Shown in pieces: positions 16,742 through 24,644 of a stretch of 39,640 nt of DNA. The translations under genes and the position numbers were made by a program. The stretch spans positions 1-39,640 of the forward strand of contig JAFGON010000056.1 of NCBI GenBank assembly GCA_016926475.1, written 5' to 3'. The stretch comes from a candidate division WOR-3 bacterium (GTDB lineage Bacteria > SDB-A). The notes beneath the pieces were generated by a model. That model was not told where the DNA came from and searched no databases. It saw nothing but the letters and a program-made list of their open reading frames with translations. How positions within the stretch are numbered: the stretch's first letter is position 1; each line of letters begins with the position of its first letter.

Positions 16742-18178
16742 ATGAATCTGAAAACACTTCTTAGACATATATTCATATATTCAGCCGGAGCTGTATTTTA
16801 CCAGATAGTAAACATACTGTCAGTAAAAACGTACACAAACATTTTCACCCTTGAAGAATACGGAATTATATCCTACCTGCTGACTTTCATAGCTCTGATA
16901 TCCACTTCTTTCAGCGGCATACAAATTTCCAGCGCTCTCGGCCGCTTTTATACTGACAAACAATTTTCAAACGAAAAAAAATTGATATTTTCCTCCTGTT
17001 TTTTCGCCCTTTTTCTATTTTCATTTACGACTTTTACTCTTTCCGGTGCGGTAATTTTCCCTCTAAAGAGCGCACTTTTCCCAAAAATATCCAGCTCTTT
17101 GGTTCTCATTTTACTTTTGGTCTTCAGCTTTTTAAGCACCCAGGAAAAGTTTCTCTCCCTCTTTTTCAAGTGGGACCTCAACCCTAAACTTTATATCGTT
17201 TTTTATAACTTTTCTCCTCTGTTCTCTCTCGTCCTCGTACTTGTATTTTCAGCGTTCATGAAAGATGCGGCTCGGAGTTTCATGTCCGGTATAACACTTG
17301 CTTCTTTGATCACCGCAATTGTCCTTCTTTTACTGTTGAGAAAAAACTTTGTTTTCGTGATCGACAATAACTGGATAAAAAAGGTCTCGCTCTTTGCTCT
17401 TCCTCTGATACCCTACACAAGCACTTTGCTCGTTCTCACTTTTGCCGACAGATTTCTCATAAGATACTTTATCGGATACGAATCGGTGGCAATATATTCT
17501 TTAGGGGCGAAAATCTCCGCTGTCATATCAGCCGTGTCTTCAGGTTTCAGAAACGCGTGGGGACCTTATTTTTACAGCACTTATTCAGAAATAGATTCTG
17601 GGAAAAACTACGCGAGGGTTTTTGATCTTTTCAATTTCTTCGCGGTCGGGACCATGCTGTTTGTGGTTTTTTTCTCAGATCAAATCATATCAATGCTTTC
17701 CACGGAACAGTATTATCCTGCAAAAACAATCGTCCCTTTTCTAATCGTCAGCAATATTGTCTTCAACCTGCAATACTTTTTACTTGGAATATACATCAAG
17801 AACAAAACCATATATTTGACCTATTCCACGCTTATAGGAATAGTTTTAAACCTGACTCTCGACATATTTCTGATTCCGAAATTCAAACTGCAAGGTGCGG
17901 CTATCGCGACAATGGTATCGTTTTCCGTTATGTTCATTATCAACATGGTTCTGTCCCAAAGACTGTATAAAATACCATATAGGATAAAATTCAATTTGAT
18001 CTCTTTTACGCCTTGGGTTCTTTTATGCCTTTTCTGGAACTCTTTTTTCGTCAACTATTTAGGTTCGACAATCCAGATTGTTCTGATCCTTTCCCTTTAC
18101 ATCTTCATAAACAACAAGACTCACGTATTCAGCTTCAGGGAAATCGCGGACAGGATAAAAAAACTGCCAAAAAAATAA
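16742..18178 (+). CDS. Polysaccharide flippase (Wzx/MATE superfamily)
   Basis: A 478-aa polytopic membrane protein with about 12-14 hydrophobic segments and short charged loops. It matches the oligosaccharide flippase/lipopolysaccharide biosynthesis family (MOP superfamily): N-terminal YSAGAVFYQIVNILS, a central ADRFLIRYFIGYESVAIYSLG block and a later KFKLQGAAIATMVS block are family hallmarks. It would move an undecaprenyl-linked oligosaccharide to the outer face of the inner membrane. It diverges from the acyltransferase-deacetylase-glycosyltransferase set, which suggests a joint role in a surface glycan. No ribosome site precedes the ATG. The 68-base gap to the convergent tsaB shows no clear terminator. 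Confidence 0.88.
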   Translation: MNLKTLLRHIFIYSAGAVFYQIVNILSVKTYTNIFTLEEYGIISYLLTFIALISTSFSGIQISSALGRFYTDKQFSNEKKLIFSSCFFALFLFSFTTFTLSGAVIFPLKSALFPKISSSLVLILLLVFSFLSTQEKFLSLFFKWDLNPKLYIVFYNFSPLFSLVLVLVFSAFMKDAARSFMSGITLASLITAIVLLLLLRKNFVFVIDNNWIKKVSLFALPLIPYTSTLLVLTFADRFLIRYFIGYESVAIYSLGAKISAVISAVSSGFRNAWGPYFYSTYSEIDSGKNYARVFDLFNFFAVGTMLFVVFFSDQIISMLSTEQYYPAKTIVPFLIVSNIVFNLQYFLLGIYIKNKTIYLTYSTLIGIVLNLTLDIFLIPKFKLQGAAIATMVSFSVMFIINMVLSQRLYKIPYRIKFNLISFTPWVLLCLFWNSFFVNYLGSTIQIVLILSLYIFINNKTHVFSFREIADRIKKLPKK

Positions 18179-18246
18179 AAGCAACTCTATACATTAAGAC
18201 GCCAAACCCGTGATTCATGCAAATGATGCAGTCGCAAAAATAAAAT

Positions 18247-18912
18247 TTAAACACCTGCCGGAGAAGGATTTATATAGTCTGGAACCATGGACGAAGCTTC
18301 CAGAATTTTCGTGTAAGGATTGTCCCAGAGTTCAAAAAGGCTTGAAGCCAGCTCTTCGAATTGCCCTTCTCCCACAGGAGAAGCAATATACCCGGATTCA
18401 TTCAAAAACGAAGAGATTTTATTGTCTATGTCTCCCGCGACCACGAACTCTTTGGTTACAATTTTCTCTTTCAGGGAATCGATTTTGAGAGACTCTGTCA
18501 AGAAAATCGGCGCCAACCCGGTTTTAGAATTTTTAAAAAATCCGCAGTAAAATTCGCCGGCTCTGGCTTCTCTGACCGAAAGTATGTATTCTGAAATTTT
18601 CCTGTGCTTCCAGGCGAGGGCGTAGAGTGTGTTAATGCCCTTAATTTCAATTTTCGTCCCCAGATAAAACGCTTTTAAAAACGCCATCCCCACTCTCAAT
18701 CCAGTGAAAGATCCCGGACCGGTTACTATAGCGGCTCTATGAATATTCTGCGCTTTCATGTTAAGAGATTTCAACGCTTTCTCCATAATCAACACTACAT
18801 CTTCTCCACCCGCCCTCTTCGAATGCCTGGATATGAGAATTTCGCTACCGCAGGGATTTTTAACCGAAAGCGCGATCCCCTTCGAAGAAGTGTCTATTCC
18901 CATGAAACTCAA
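18247..18912 (-). CDS. tsaB: tRNA t6A synthesis protein TsaB
   Basis: TsaB (YeaZ) is the scaffold partner of TsaD in the threonylcarbamoyl-adenosine (t6A37) complex with TsaE. The ASKHA-fold N-terminus MGIDTSSKGIALSV and the signature GPGSFTGLR at 65-73 are clear; the 221-aa length is typical. The C-terminus is divergent, as usual. TTG at 18912 overlaps the tsaE stop as TTGA and lies 7 bases after GGAGAG, so it is preferred over the ATG three codons later. It follows tsaE directly; tsaD and tsaC are not in the window. It is the last gene of the 20-kb minus-strand run. Confidence 0.92.
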   Translation of the reverse strand: MSFMGIDTSSKGIALSVKNPCGSEILISRHSKRAGGEDVVLIMEKALKSLNMKAQNIHRAAIVTGPGSFTGLRVGMAFLKAFYLGTKIEIKGINTLYALAWKHRKISEYILSVREARAGEFYCGFFKNSKTGLAPIFLTESLKIDSLKEKIVTKEFVVAGDIDNKISSFLNESGYIASPVGEGQFEELASSLFELWDNPYTKILEASSMVPDYINPSPAGV

Positions 18913-19355
18913 ACAGTTCTCTCCAATCGGGTTATGTTTACTTTTCTGCCCTTGCCCTTTTCAATGAATTCGATAAGAATCTGCCATCGAGGTACGGGAA
19001 GATATCTATCTTCGAGTTTGTCCGCCCATTCGACGAGTTTTAAAGCGCTTGAAACTATTATTTCATCCCAATCCATAAAGGATAGATCTCCCTTGTCCTT
19101 CATCCTGTATAAATCTATGTGATATATCCCCACTTCCCCTTCGTAGTAATTTACAAATCCAAAAGAAGGGCTTGTTACCTTGTCTCTTACACTAAAATAT
19201 GAGCATATGACCTGAGCGCTGAACGTCTTGCCAGCTCCGAGAGGTCCTACAAGAGCCACAAAATCGTCTTTCGACAGGCTTTTACAAAAAGACTCTATTT
19301 GATTTTTCATGGAAATTATGTCGGGAGCCAGGAAATGAATTTCAGGAAGAGGCAA
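18909..19355 (-). CDS. tsaE: tRNA t6A synthesis ATPase TsaE
   Basis: P-loop ATPase that drives turnover of the TsaB-TsaD t6A complex. Walker A GPLGAGKT is at 37-44, SPSFGFVNYYEG matches the conserved SPTF segment, HIDLYRM carries the D-x-Y-R motif and VEWADKLEDRYLP fits the conserved WxE/WPE-like region. The 148-aa length is typical. The start is TTG at 19355, overlapping coaX by 14 bases; the next Met (codon 16) would remove the first conserved strand. It precedes tsaB with a 4-base overlap, consistent with a shared complex. Confidence 0.94.
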   Translation of the reverse strand: MPLPEIHFLAPDIISMKNQIESFCKSLSKDDFVALVGPLGAGKTFSAQVICSYFSVRDKVTSPSFGFVNYYEGEVGIYHIDLYRMKDKGDLSFMDWDEIIVSSALKLVEWADKLEDRYLPVPRWQILIEFIEKGKGRKVNITRLERTV

Positions 19356-20064
19356 CGGCGATACCTTCTAAAACAAGGTAGGGAAAGTATTCTCCTTTTT
19401 CGACCCAATTTTTGACGATTTCTCCCCCCCCTCCGGTGATTATCAAATCCGGAAGTATTCCGGTGTCATTTTTAATCTTTTCGAGGGAGAGCTCAACAGC
19501 TCCTTTAACCGAAAAATAGACTCCGTTGGAAACAGACTGAAACGTTGTCGAGGCGACAGGGAGTTTGATTTCAAGTTTTGTATGATCGATTTTTCCAATA
19601 CCGGCGCAGGAGGAAAGAGATTCAGTCATCATCTGTATTCCCGGCATGATGAAACCTCCGCGAAAGATTCCGTCTCTGTCGACAAAATTGAATGTCATCG
19701 CGCTTCCGCTGTCTACTAGGACAAACGGAGGTTGTTTCCTGACCATTGCTCCGATGATCGCCAAAATTCTGTCAAGGCCGATTGTCTCTTCGTCAAGCCC
19801 TTCCATGGGCACGTGTTTTAAAATTTTTCTGTCGAGTATTTTAATATCATCGGTTTTGACTGATTCAGAAAGCAGTCTTATCCACTGAAATGATTTTTCA
19901 GGCACAACTGACGATATGGTTATCGAATCGAATCCCTGAGGCAAAGGAGGAATACTGTTCGGGACTTCAGTGAAGGTTTTGCAAAGTTTGACTCGCGGAG
20001 GTGTCCCCGTCAGCAGAGCGAGCTTGTGGTTCGAATTCCCTATGTCCAGAGCGACTATATTCAA
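19342..20064 (-). CDS. coaX: Type III pantothenate kinase
   Basis: First step of coenzyme A synthesis: phosphorylation of pantothenate. The type III (CoaX, ASKHA fold) signature is clear: DIGNSNHKLAL at 7-17 binds phosphate, GLDRILAIIGA is the dimer/pantothenate region, VDSGSAMTFNFVDRDG lies near 116-131 and GGFIMPGI follows. 240 aa is normal, although slightly short. It starts with TTG overlapping the rplI stop as TTGA. In many genomes coaX sits next to birA; here it follows ribosomal protein L9 and precedes tsaE. Confidence 0.94.
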   Translation of the reverse strand: MNIVALDIGNSNHKLALLTGTPPRVKLCKTFTEVPNSIPPLPQGFDSITISSVVPEKSFQWIRLLSESVKTDDIKILDRKILKHVPMEGLDEETIGLDRILAIIGAMVRKQPPFVLVDSGSAMTFNFVDRDGIFRGGFIMPGIQMMTESLSSCAGIGKIDHTKLEIKLPVASTTFQSVSNGVYFSVKGAVELSLEKIKNDTGILPDLIITGGGGEIVKNWVEKGEYFPYLVLEGIAVASS

Positions 20065-20519
20065 TTATTCTCTTCCTTCCTTATGACCCAAACGGGCAAA
20101 TTCACCTCAGTTTCTGAGTGAAGAACAATTTTAACGGTGTGGCTGCCCAGTTTTTTTATGTGTTCATTCATGAATACATTGTGCCGGTCTATCTCTATGC
20201 CGTGTTGTTCCTTCAGTAGCCTCGCTATGTCTCTCTCGGTTACGGATCCATAAAGCTTTTCCATGGGCGAAGCTTTAGCTTTGATCGTGATGCTCTTTTC
20301 TTCTATCATTGAGGCAAGTTCTTCCGCTTCGGCTTTCCCCTTCATCGCTTTTTTCAGCCTCTGCTGTCTTAATTCCTCTACCATTTTCAAAGCGCCGGGA
20401 GTGGCTGCAACAGCGAGTTTCTTAGGTAAAAGGTAATTTCTGGCGTAACCCTTCTTTACGTTTACCACATCCCCTGTTTTGCCGAGTTTATCAACCACGT
20501 CTCTTAAAACTACTTTCAC
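20061..20519 (-). CDS. rplI: 50S ribosomal protein L9
   Basis: L9 binds 23S rRNA through its N-domain and extends from the ribosome by a long helix. The N-terminal signature MKVVLRDVVDKLGKTGDVVNVKKGYARNYL-type block is complete (about residues 1-31, with G-Y-A-R-N-Y-L-L-P intact), followed by the charged connecting helix and the C-terminal rRNA-binding domain. Length 152 aa. The start is GTG shortly after GAGGAGGAG. It is in the conserved rpsF-ssb-rpsR-rplI order and overlaps coaX. Confidence 0.97.
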   Translation of the reverse strand: MKVVLRDVVDKLGKTGDVVNVKKGYARNYLLPKKLAVAATPGALKMVEELRQQRLKKAMKGKAEAEELASMIEEKSITIKAKASPMEKLYGSVTERDIARLLKEQHGIEIDRHNVFMNEHIKKLGSHTVKIVLHSETEVNLPVWVIRKEENN

Positions 20520-20528
20520 TTCTCCTCC

Positions 20529-20738
20529 TCACCTGTAATATTCAATGACGCTCGGCATCAATCCGGAGTTTTTGCATTTTTTTATGGCTTTGCTGACCTT
20601 CCTCTGATGAAGTGAGCAGAGACCAGTAATTCTCCTGGGAAGAATTTTTCCGCTTTCCATGATGAAATTCTCCAACTTCTCGACGTCTTTGTAATCGATT
20701 GTATCCTTTTTCTCTTTACACAAAATGCACACCTTCAT
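20529..20738 (-). CDS. rpsR: 30S ribosomal protein S18
   Basis: Small-subunit protein that binds with S6 in the 30S platform. 69 aa. The core DYKDVEKLENFIMESGKI and LPRRITGLCSLHQRKVSKAIK is well conserved. The N-terminus has CILC and, with the later C-x2-H (CSLH), forms a potential zinc-binding (C+) S18 variant. The ATG follows AGGAGG with a 7-base spacer. Located between ssb and rplI with 9 and 21 base gaps. Confidence 0.97.
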   Translation of the reverse strand: MKVCILCKEKKDTIDYKDVEKLENFIMESGKILPRRITGLCSLHQRKVSKAIKKCKNSGLMPSVIEYYR

Positions 20739-20759
20739 ATTTGTTCCTCCTAAAATTTA

Positions 20760-21209
20760 TTAAAACGGAATATCGTCTTCCTCGTTTTGAGAGGTTTCGT
20801 TGTATACATAATCCGAAGTTTCACCACCGGAAACTTCAAAAGAGGCGTTAGAAGCAAAAACAAGAGGATATATCCTCGAAGCCGTCACGTCAAAAGCTTT
20901 TATGTTTTCTTTTTCAGGCGTGTTGTATTTATAACCTCTAAGTCTTCCTTCGACGATGACCGGTGTGCCCTTCTGAAGATTAGCTTGTACTTTATCAGCC
21001 AAGAAATCAAAAGCTGTAACTCTGATGAAAAACGTGTCCGGGTCAGCCCATCCGTCTCCACTCTTAGATCTCTTGGGAGTACTCACGGCTATGGCGAAAG
21101 AAGCGAACTGCTTGCCGCTTTGCGTGAATTTTACTTCCGGGTCCGACGCCACTCTCCCTGACAGTATCAAAAAGTTGATATTCGGAACCCTGATTTTTCC
21201 GTCAGGCAT
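20760..21209 (-). CDS. ssb: Single-stranded DNA-binding protein
   Basis: Homotetrameric ssDNA-binding protein of replication and repair. An OB fold (about residues 8-115, NFLILSGRVASDPEVKFTQSG and KGTPVIVEGRLRGYKY) is followed by a linker and the acidic tip NEEDDIPF used to recruit partner proteins. About 149 aa from the ATG at 21209, which overlaps the rpsF stop by 8 bases and follows AAGGAG at 6 bases; a TTG nine codons upstream is less likely. It sits between rpsF and rpsR as in Firmicutes, which suggests coupled expression with ribosomal proteins. Confidence 0.96.
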   Translation of the reverse strand: MPDGKIRVPNINFLILSGRVASDPEVKFTQSGKQFASFAIAVSTPKRSKSGDGWADPDTFFIRVTAFDFLADKVQANLQKGTPVIVEGRLRGYKYNTPEKENIKAFDVTASRIYPLVFASNASFEVSGGETSDYVYNETSQNEEDDIPF

Positions 21210-21513
21210 TTGCTTTCTCCTTTTCAGGTTCTTCAACCCGGACGACGAAATGTCTTAAAATCTCCGGTTTCATGTTTAAATAGCGTCTGTACCCCTCGAT
21301 AAAAGAAGGCGAAGATTTGAATATATTAAAAATGTAACTGCTTTGGATTTTTTTGTTGTTTTTCACTACGAGTTCTTTTTTTCCAGCTTCTTTTTGAGAA
21401 AGGACTTCGCCCTGGTTTTTGGACACGTAATCTTTTATATCCTCGAGGATTTCTCTCAATTTTTCATCGCCTATTCTCGCGTCAATTATGAGAAGGTTTT
21501 CGTACTTATTCAT
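21202..21513 (-). CDS. rpsF: 30S ribosomal protein S6
   Basis: Partner of S18 in the 30S platform. 103 aa with the ferredoxin-like S6 pattern: KYENLLIIDARIGDEKL at the N-terminus, a middle KKELVVKNNKKIQSSYIFNIFK block corresponding to the usual G-x-R-x-L-A-Y region, and the C-terminal ILRHFVVRVEE strand. The central motif is more divergent than in model bacteria. The ATG overlaps the pth stop by 8 bases, with AAAGG and AGGAGG upstream. Confidence 0.93.
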   Translation of the reverse strand: MNKYENLLIIDARIGDEKLREILEDIKDYVSKNQGEVLSQKEAGKKELVVKNNKKIQSSYIFNIFKSSPSFIEGYRRYLNMKPEILRHFVVRVEEPEKEKANA

Positions 21514-22093
21514 CCTTTTGTTCCTCCTTTGAACATCTCAGTCTGTTATATTTGTTCATGGCGTAATCAATGCCTTTCAAAGCCCAGTCTTCCAATGCTT
21601 CGGCGGCTTTGCATAAGGTCTCCCTGAGTTTTATTTCTTGAGCTTCATCGAATGGGCTCAGGACGAAATCAGCGGGATCTTCCCCCTCAGGGAGAGGACC
21701 TATACCTATTTTCAGGCGTTGGTAGGTTTTTCCAGCCCATGTCTGAATTGACAAAAAACCTTTATGCCCTCCGCTGCTACCCGATCTCCTGAACCTCAAA
21801 TTTCCGAGTTCGATTTCAAAATCATCGGCTACAAAAAGTGATTTTTTAAGGTCATCTTCTTTCATGCCAATTATCCCGAGCACCTCGCCGCTTGTGTTCA
21901 TGAACTTCTGCGGCTTCACGAGTTCGAGTTTCACGCCCCCGAGATCGACTATGGATTTATGATAATCCGGTCTCTTAAGCCATTTTCCTCCAAAGGACTC
22001 GGTAAATCTGTCCAGAGCCATCATCCCTGCGTTATGCCTCGTCATTTGATATCTCTTCCCAGGGTTTCCCAATCCGAAGACAAATAACTTCAT
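21506..22093 (-). CDS. pth: Peptidyl-tRNA hydrolase
   Basis: Recycles peptidyl-tRNA released by stalled ribosomes. The N-terminus FVFGLGNPGKRYQMTRHNAG contains catalytic His20 and Asn10; the VKPQKFMNTSGEV block and VADDFEIELGNLRFRRSGSSGGHKGF carry the catalytic Asp and substrate-binding residues. 195 aa is the usual length. The start overlaps the rplY stop as ATGA. The order prs-rplY-pth is classic. Confidence 0.97.
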   Translation of the reverse strand: MKLFVFGLGNPGKRYQMTRHNAGMMALDRFTESFGGKWLKRPDYHKSIVDLGGVKLELVKPQKFMNTSGEVLGIIGMKEDDLKKSLFVADDFEIELGNLRFRRSGSSGGHKGFLSIQTWAGKTYQRLKIGIGPLPEGEDPADFVLSPFDEAQEIKLRETLCKAAEALEDWALKGIDYAMNKYNRLRCSKEEQKDE

Positions 22094-22734
22094 TCCTCTT
22101 TTGCTTCTGCGGATTCCGCACCTTCGGCGCTCACGGCAGTTTCAGCTTCAGTTTTTTCTTCAGCGGCTTTGGCTGCTTTTGGAGCAATAACAGCCGCTAT
22201 AAGCTGATAGGATTCGTTCAGGCACCGAGCGTTTTTGAATTCAATATCCTTGACATGGATCTTGTCTCCCATTTTCAAGGAACTGACATCCAATTCTATA
22301 TTATCTGGCAAATTGTCGGGAAGAGCCTCGATATGTAGTTCCCTCAATGAAATTTCGAGTATACCGCCTGTCTTCACTCCTTCTGGAGTCCCTTTTGTGA
22401 CAACCGGCACTGTCACTTTTAACGCTTCTTTCGCGTGAATGAGCTGTAAATCCAAATGGATAAGCCTGTCGGTCATAGGGTCTTTCTGGTACTCTTTGAT
22501 GATTGTCATCATGTTGTCGCCGCTTTCGTCTTTAAAACTCAATTCTATGATCGCGGGTTCCCCTTTTAGCTTCCTTAGCAAAGGCACCATGTCGTCTCTT
22601 TTGACCAAAAAATGTCTGTTCTTCTCTTTGTGCCCGTAGACAACCCCCGGAATTAAATCATTTTTTCTCGAGGATTTAGCTTTGTTCTTACCCATGGTTT
22701 CTCTTTTTTCCACTTCAATACTAAATCTATGCAT
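22090..22734 (-). CDS. rplY: 50S ribosomal protein L25/general stress protein Ctc
   Basis: Binds 5S rRNA. The 214-aa protein is the long TL5/Ctc form: an N-terminal L25 domain (about 1-95, with IPGVVYGHK) and a C-terminal beta-rich domain (about 100-190), then an Ala/Glu-rich tail (KAAEEKTEAETAVSAEGAE). The ATG follows AGGAG. It sits 15 bases after prs and overlaps pth. The low-complexity tail is common in this family. Confidence 0.95.
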   Translation of the reverse strand: MHRFSIEVEKRETMGKNKAKSSRKNDLIPGVVYGHKEKNRHFLVKRDDMVPLLRKLKGEPAIIELSFKDESGDNMMTIIKEYQKDPMTDRLIHLDLQLIHAKEALKVTVPVVTKGTPEGVKTGGILEISLRELHIEALPDNLPDNIELDVSSLKMGDKIHVKDIEFKNARCLNESYQLIAAVIAPKAAKAAEEKTEAETAVSAEGAESAEAKEE

Positions 22735-22749
22735 ATATCACTCCTTTTT

Positions 22750-23673
22750 TTATGAGAAAAGTGAACTTAACGAAGCCTCTTCGTGGATTCTCAGAATAGC
22801 CTCACCAATAATCGAAGATACGGAAACTTCCTTGAAAAAACTTCTGGTTTTATCTTGGGTGACCGGAATCGTGTCCGTATATACGAATTGCTCTATAGGC
22901 AAGTTTTCCAGTTTCTCCATAGCGTTTTGCGAAAGCAGGGGATGAACGCAAAACACGTATATTTTCTTTGCACCATTCTCAAGTGCGGTTTTAACGGCGT
23001 TCTCGATTGTGGTTCCAGTATCGATAATATCATCGACTATCAAGACATTTTTCCCCTTGACGTCCCCAATGAGGTTCAATTTGTGCCTCAAAGGAGTTTT
23101 ACCCCTTTTGTCTATTACAGAAAGAGGCAAGTCCCCGAGCTGGTTGGCGAAAAATCTCGCCTTCGCTATCCTCCCCAGGTTTGGAGACAAAACAGCGAGG
23201 TCTGAAATATTCAAATCCGAAAAGTATTTCACTGCGATGTAGGAACTGTAGAGATGGTCGAAAGGGATGTTGAAAAAACCCGAGAGTTGTTCGGTGTGAA
23301 GGTCGAGTGTGACTATTCTGTCAGCTCCTGCTTTGGATATGATATCAGATATCAGCTTAGCTGATATGGGAACCCTCGGTTCATCCTTCTTATCCTGTCG
23401 GGAATAGCCGAAATATGGCATTATCGCCGTCGTCCTTCTCGCGGAAGCTCTTTTAGCGGCGTCTATGAGCAAAAGCAGTTCAACGATGTTTTCCGCCGGC
23501 GGAAATGTCGATTGTAGTATGAATACATCGTCTCCTCTTATGCTTTCCAAAATCCTCACCCTGACTTCACCGTCTGGATACCTGTCAACTTTAGACCTTG
23601 TCAGATCTGTTTTAAGGTAGTCGCAAACACGATGTGCAAGCGTGACATTGCTGTTTCCGTTAAGTATTTTCAT
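22750..23673 (-). CDS. prs: Ribose-phosphate pyrophosphokinase
   Basis: Makes PRPP from ribose 5-phosphate and ATP for nucleotide, histidine and NAD synthesis. About 307 aa. PDGEVRVRI, the MPYFGYSRQDKKDEPRVPISAK flexible loop (residues span about 95-116) and the PRPP-binding motif VLIVDDIIDTGTT are conserved; all catalytic features of class I PRPP synthase are visible. I choose the ATG at 23673 (MKILNGNSNVTLAHRV); an earlier start would read back into the tRNA gene. Only 18 bases separate the tRNA-Gln 3' end from this ATG, and the AAAAGGA ribosome site lies in them. PRPP may also feed the UbiA-type enzyme at 28673 (inference). Confidence 0.95.
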   Translation of the reverse strand: MKILNGNSNVTLAHRVCDYLKTDLTRSKVDRYPDGEVRVRILESIRGDDVFILQSTFPPAENIVELLLLIDAAKRASARRTTAIMPYFGYSRQDKKDEPRVPISAKLISDIISKAGADRIVTLDLHTEQLSGFFNIPFDHLYSSYIAVKYFSDLNISDLAVLSPNLGRIAKARFFANQLGDLPLSVIDKRGKTPLRHKLNLIGDVKGKNVLIVDDIIDTGTTIENAVKTALENGAKKIYVFCVHPLLSQNAMEKLENLPIEQFVYTDTIPVTQDKTRSFFKEVSVSSIIGEAILRIHEEASLSSLFS

Positions 23674-23691
23674 AATCCTTTTTTTATTTTT

Positions 23692-23763
23692 CTGGGGCGG
23701 GTGGATTCGAACCACCGTATGCGGGAACCAAAATCCCGTGTCTTACCACTTGACGACGCCCCA
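23692..23763 (-). tRNA. tRNA-Gln (TTG anticodon)
   Basis: Complete 72-base cloverleaf on the minus strand. The acceptor stem TGGGGCG/CGCCCCA, anticodon stem CGGGA/TCCCG with loop TTTTGGT (anticodon TTG), T-arm GGTGG TTCGAAT CCACC and discriminator G are all clear, and the weak 1-72 pair (T-A) is typical of Gln tRNA. CCA is not encoded. Its 5' end directly abuts the ispE stop codon (23764-23766), with prs 18 bases downstream, so it must be cut from a polycistronic transcript. Confidence 0.97.
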
Positions 23764-24633
23764 TCATACTGACAAATCCCACACAGAATTCCATCTTTCT
23801 CTCGGATTTGCCGAAAAAATCATAACCTCGTTTTCCCTAATTCCCTTATTTAAGAAAAGCAAAGCTTTCTCGGCGTCTTTATTCTCGCTAAAGAAACCGT
23901 ATATCGCCGAACCCGAACCGGACATCAACGCGAAATCCGCTCCGGCTTCGAGAAGCGTGTTTCTGTAAAACTCCAATTTCGAGTAACTTTTAAAAACAAC
24001 AGACTCAAAATCGTTGCAGAGGATTTCACCTCTGAACTGAAAAGTTTTTCTTTTATACTTTTCATGCTCATCTGTCAAGTCATAAGATTGATAGGCGGTT
24101 TTTGTTGAAATTCTCTCTTTTGGAATGATCAGGACATATCTTCCGCCAAAAGTCTTCTCTCCAAAAGCGAGCATATCTCCCCTGCCTTCCGCTCTCGCTC
24201 TTCCCCCTTTCAAAAAAAACGGCACATCGCTTCCTGTCGCAAGAGCAGTCTCTTCCATTGTTCTTTCTTTTCCCTTCTCATCCACGTTTTCAAAAGCATA
24301 GAGCAAAGCGACCGCCGCGTTTGAAGATCCCGCGCCAAGACCGGTTCCTGCAGGAATTTTTTTGTAGAGTTCGACATGAAAAAAAGGGATTTCGGGGTGT
24401 TTTCTTCTCGCCGCCGCGAGAGCTATCAGAACGAGATTATTATTACCGGCGGGAACTTTTTCTCCGCTGACAGACAGAGTATCCTTTCCCCATGACTGTC
24501 TGAAAACAATCCTGTCGCCTAAATCAAGGGATTGAAAAGTCGTCTTGATTTCGTGGTACCCATCGTCTCTTTTGCCGATGATTTGAAGAGAAAGGTTTAC
24601 TTTAACTGGACATATAAAACGGTTGATCTTCAT
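23764..24633 (-). CDS. ispE: 4-diphosphocytidyl-2-C-methyl-D-erythritol kinase
   Basis: MEP (non-mevalonate) isoprenoid pathway enzyme that phosphorylates CDP-methylerythritol. GHMP kinase of 289 aa: Lys11 in CPVKVNLSL is the conserved N-terminal lysine, the ATP loop PAGTGLGAGSSN lies at about 94-105, and LMSGSGSAIYGFF is the C-terminal glycine-rich motif. SDVPFFLKGG contains the catalytic Asp. It ends exactly at the tRNA-Gln 5' end. The order ispE-tRNA-Gln-prs-rplY-pth resembles conserved neighbourhoods. Upstream is GGGP synthase, another isoprenoid enzyme. Confidence 0.96.
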   Translation of the reverse strand: MKINRFICPVKVNLSLQIIGKRDDGYHEIKTTFQSLDLGDRIVFRQSWGKDTLSVSGEKVPAGNNNLVLIALAAARRKHPEIPFFHVELYKKIPAGTGLGAGSSNAAVALLYAFENVDEKGKERTMEETALATGSDVPFFLKGGRARAEGRGDMLAFGEKTFGGRYVLIIPKERISTKTAYQSYDLTDEHEKYKRKTFQFRGEILCNDFESVVFKSYSKLEFYRNTLLEAGADFALMSGSGSAIYGFFSENKDAEKALLFLNKGIRENEVMIFSANPRERWNSVWDLSV

Positions 24634-24644
24634 AAAATCCCGGA

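Noticed and set aside
16716-16757. N-terminal extension of the acyltransferase to 16757
   Set aside because: It would overlap the flippase start and the shared -10 palindrome, and the family-like sequence begins at MKVEII.
18179-18246. Terminator between the flippase gene and tsaB
   Set aside because: Only 4-bp partial symmetry around TGCA was seen and no T tract follows on either strand.
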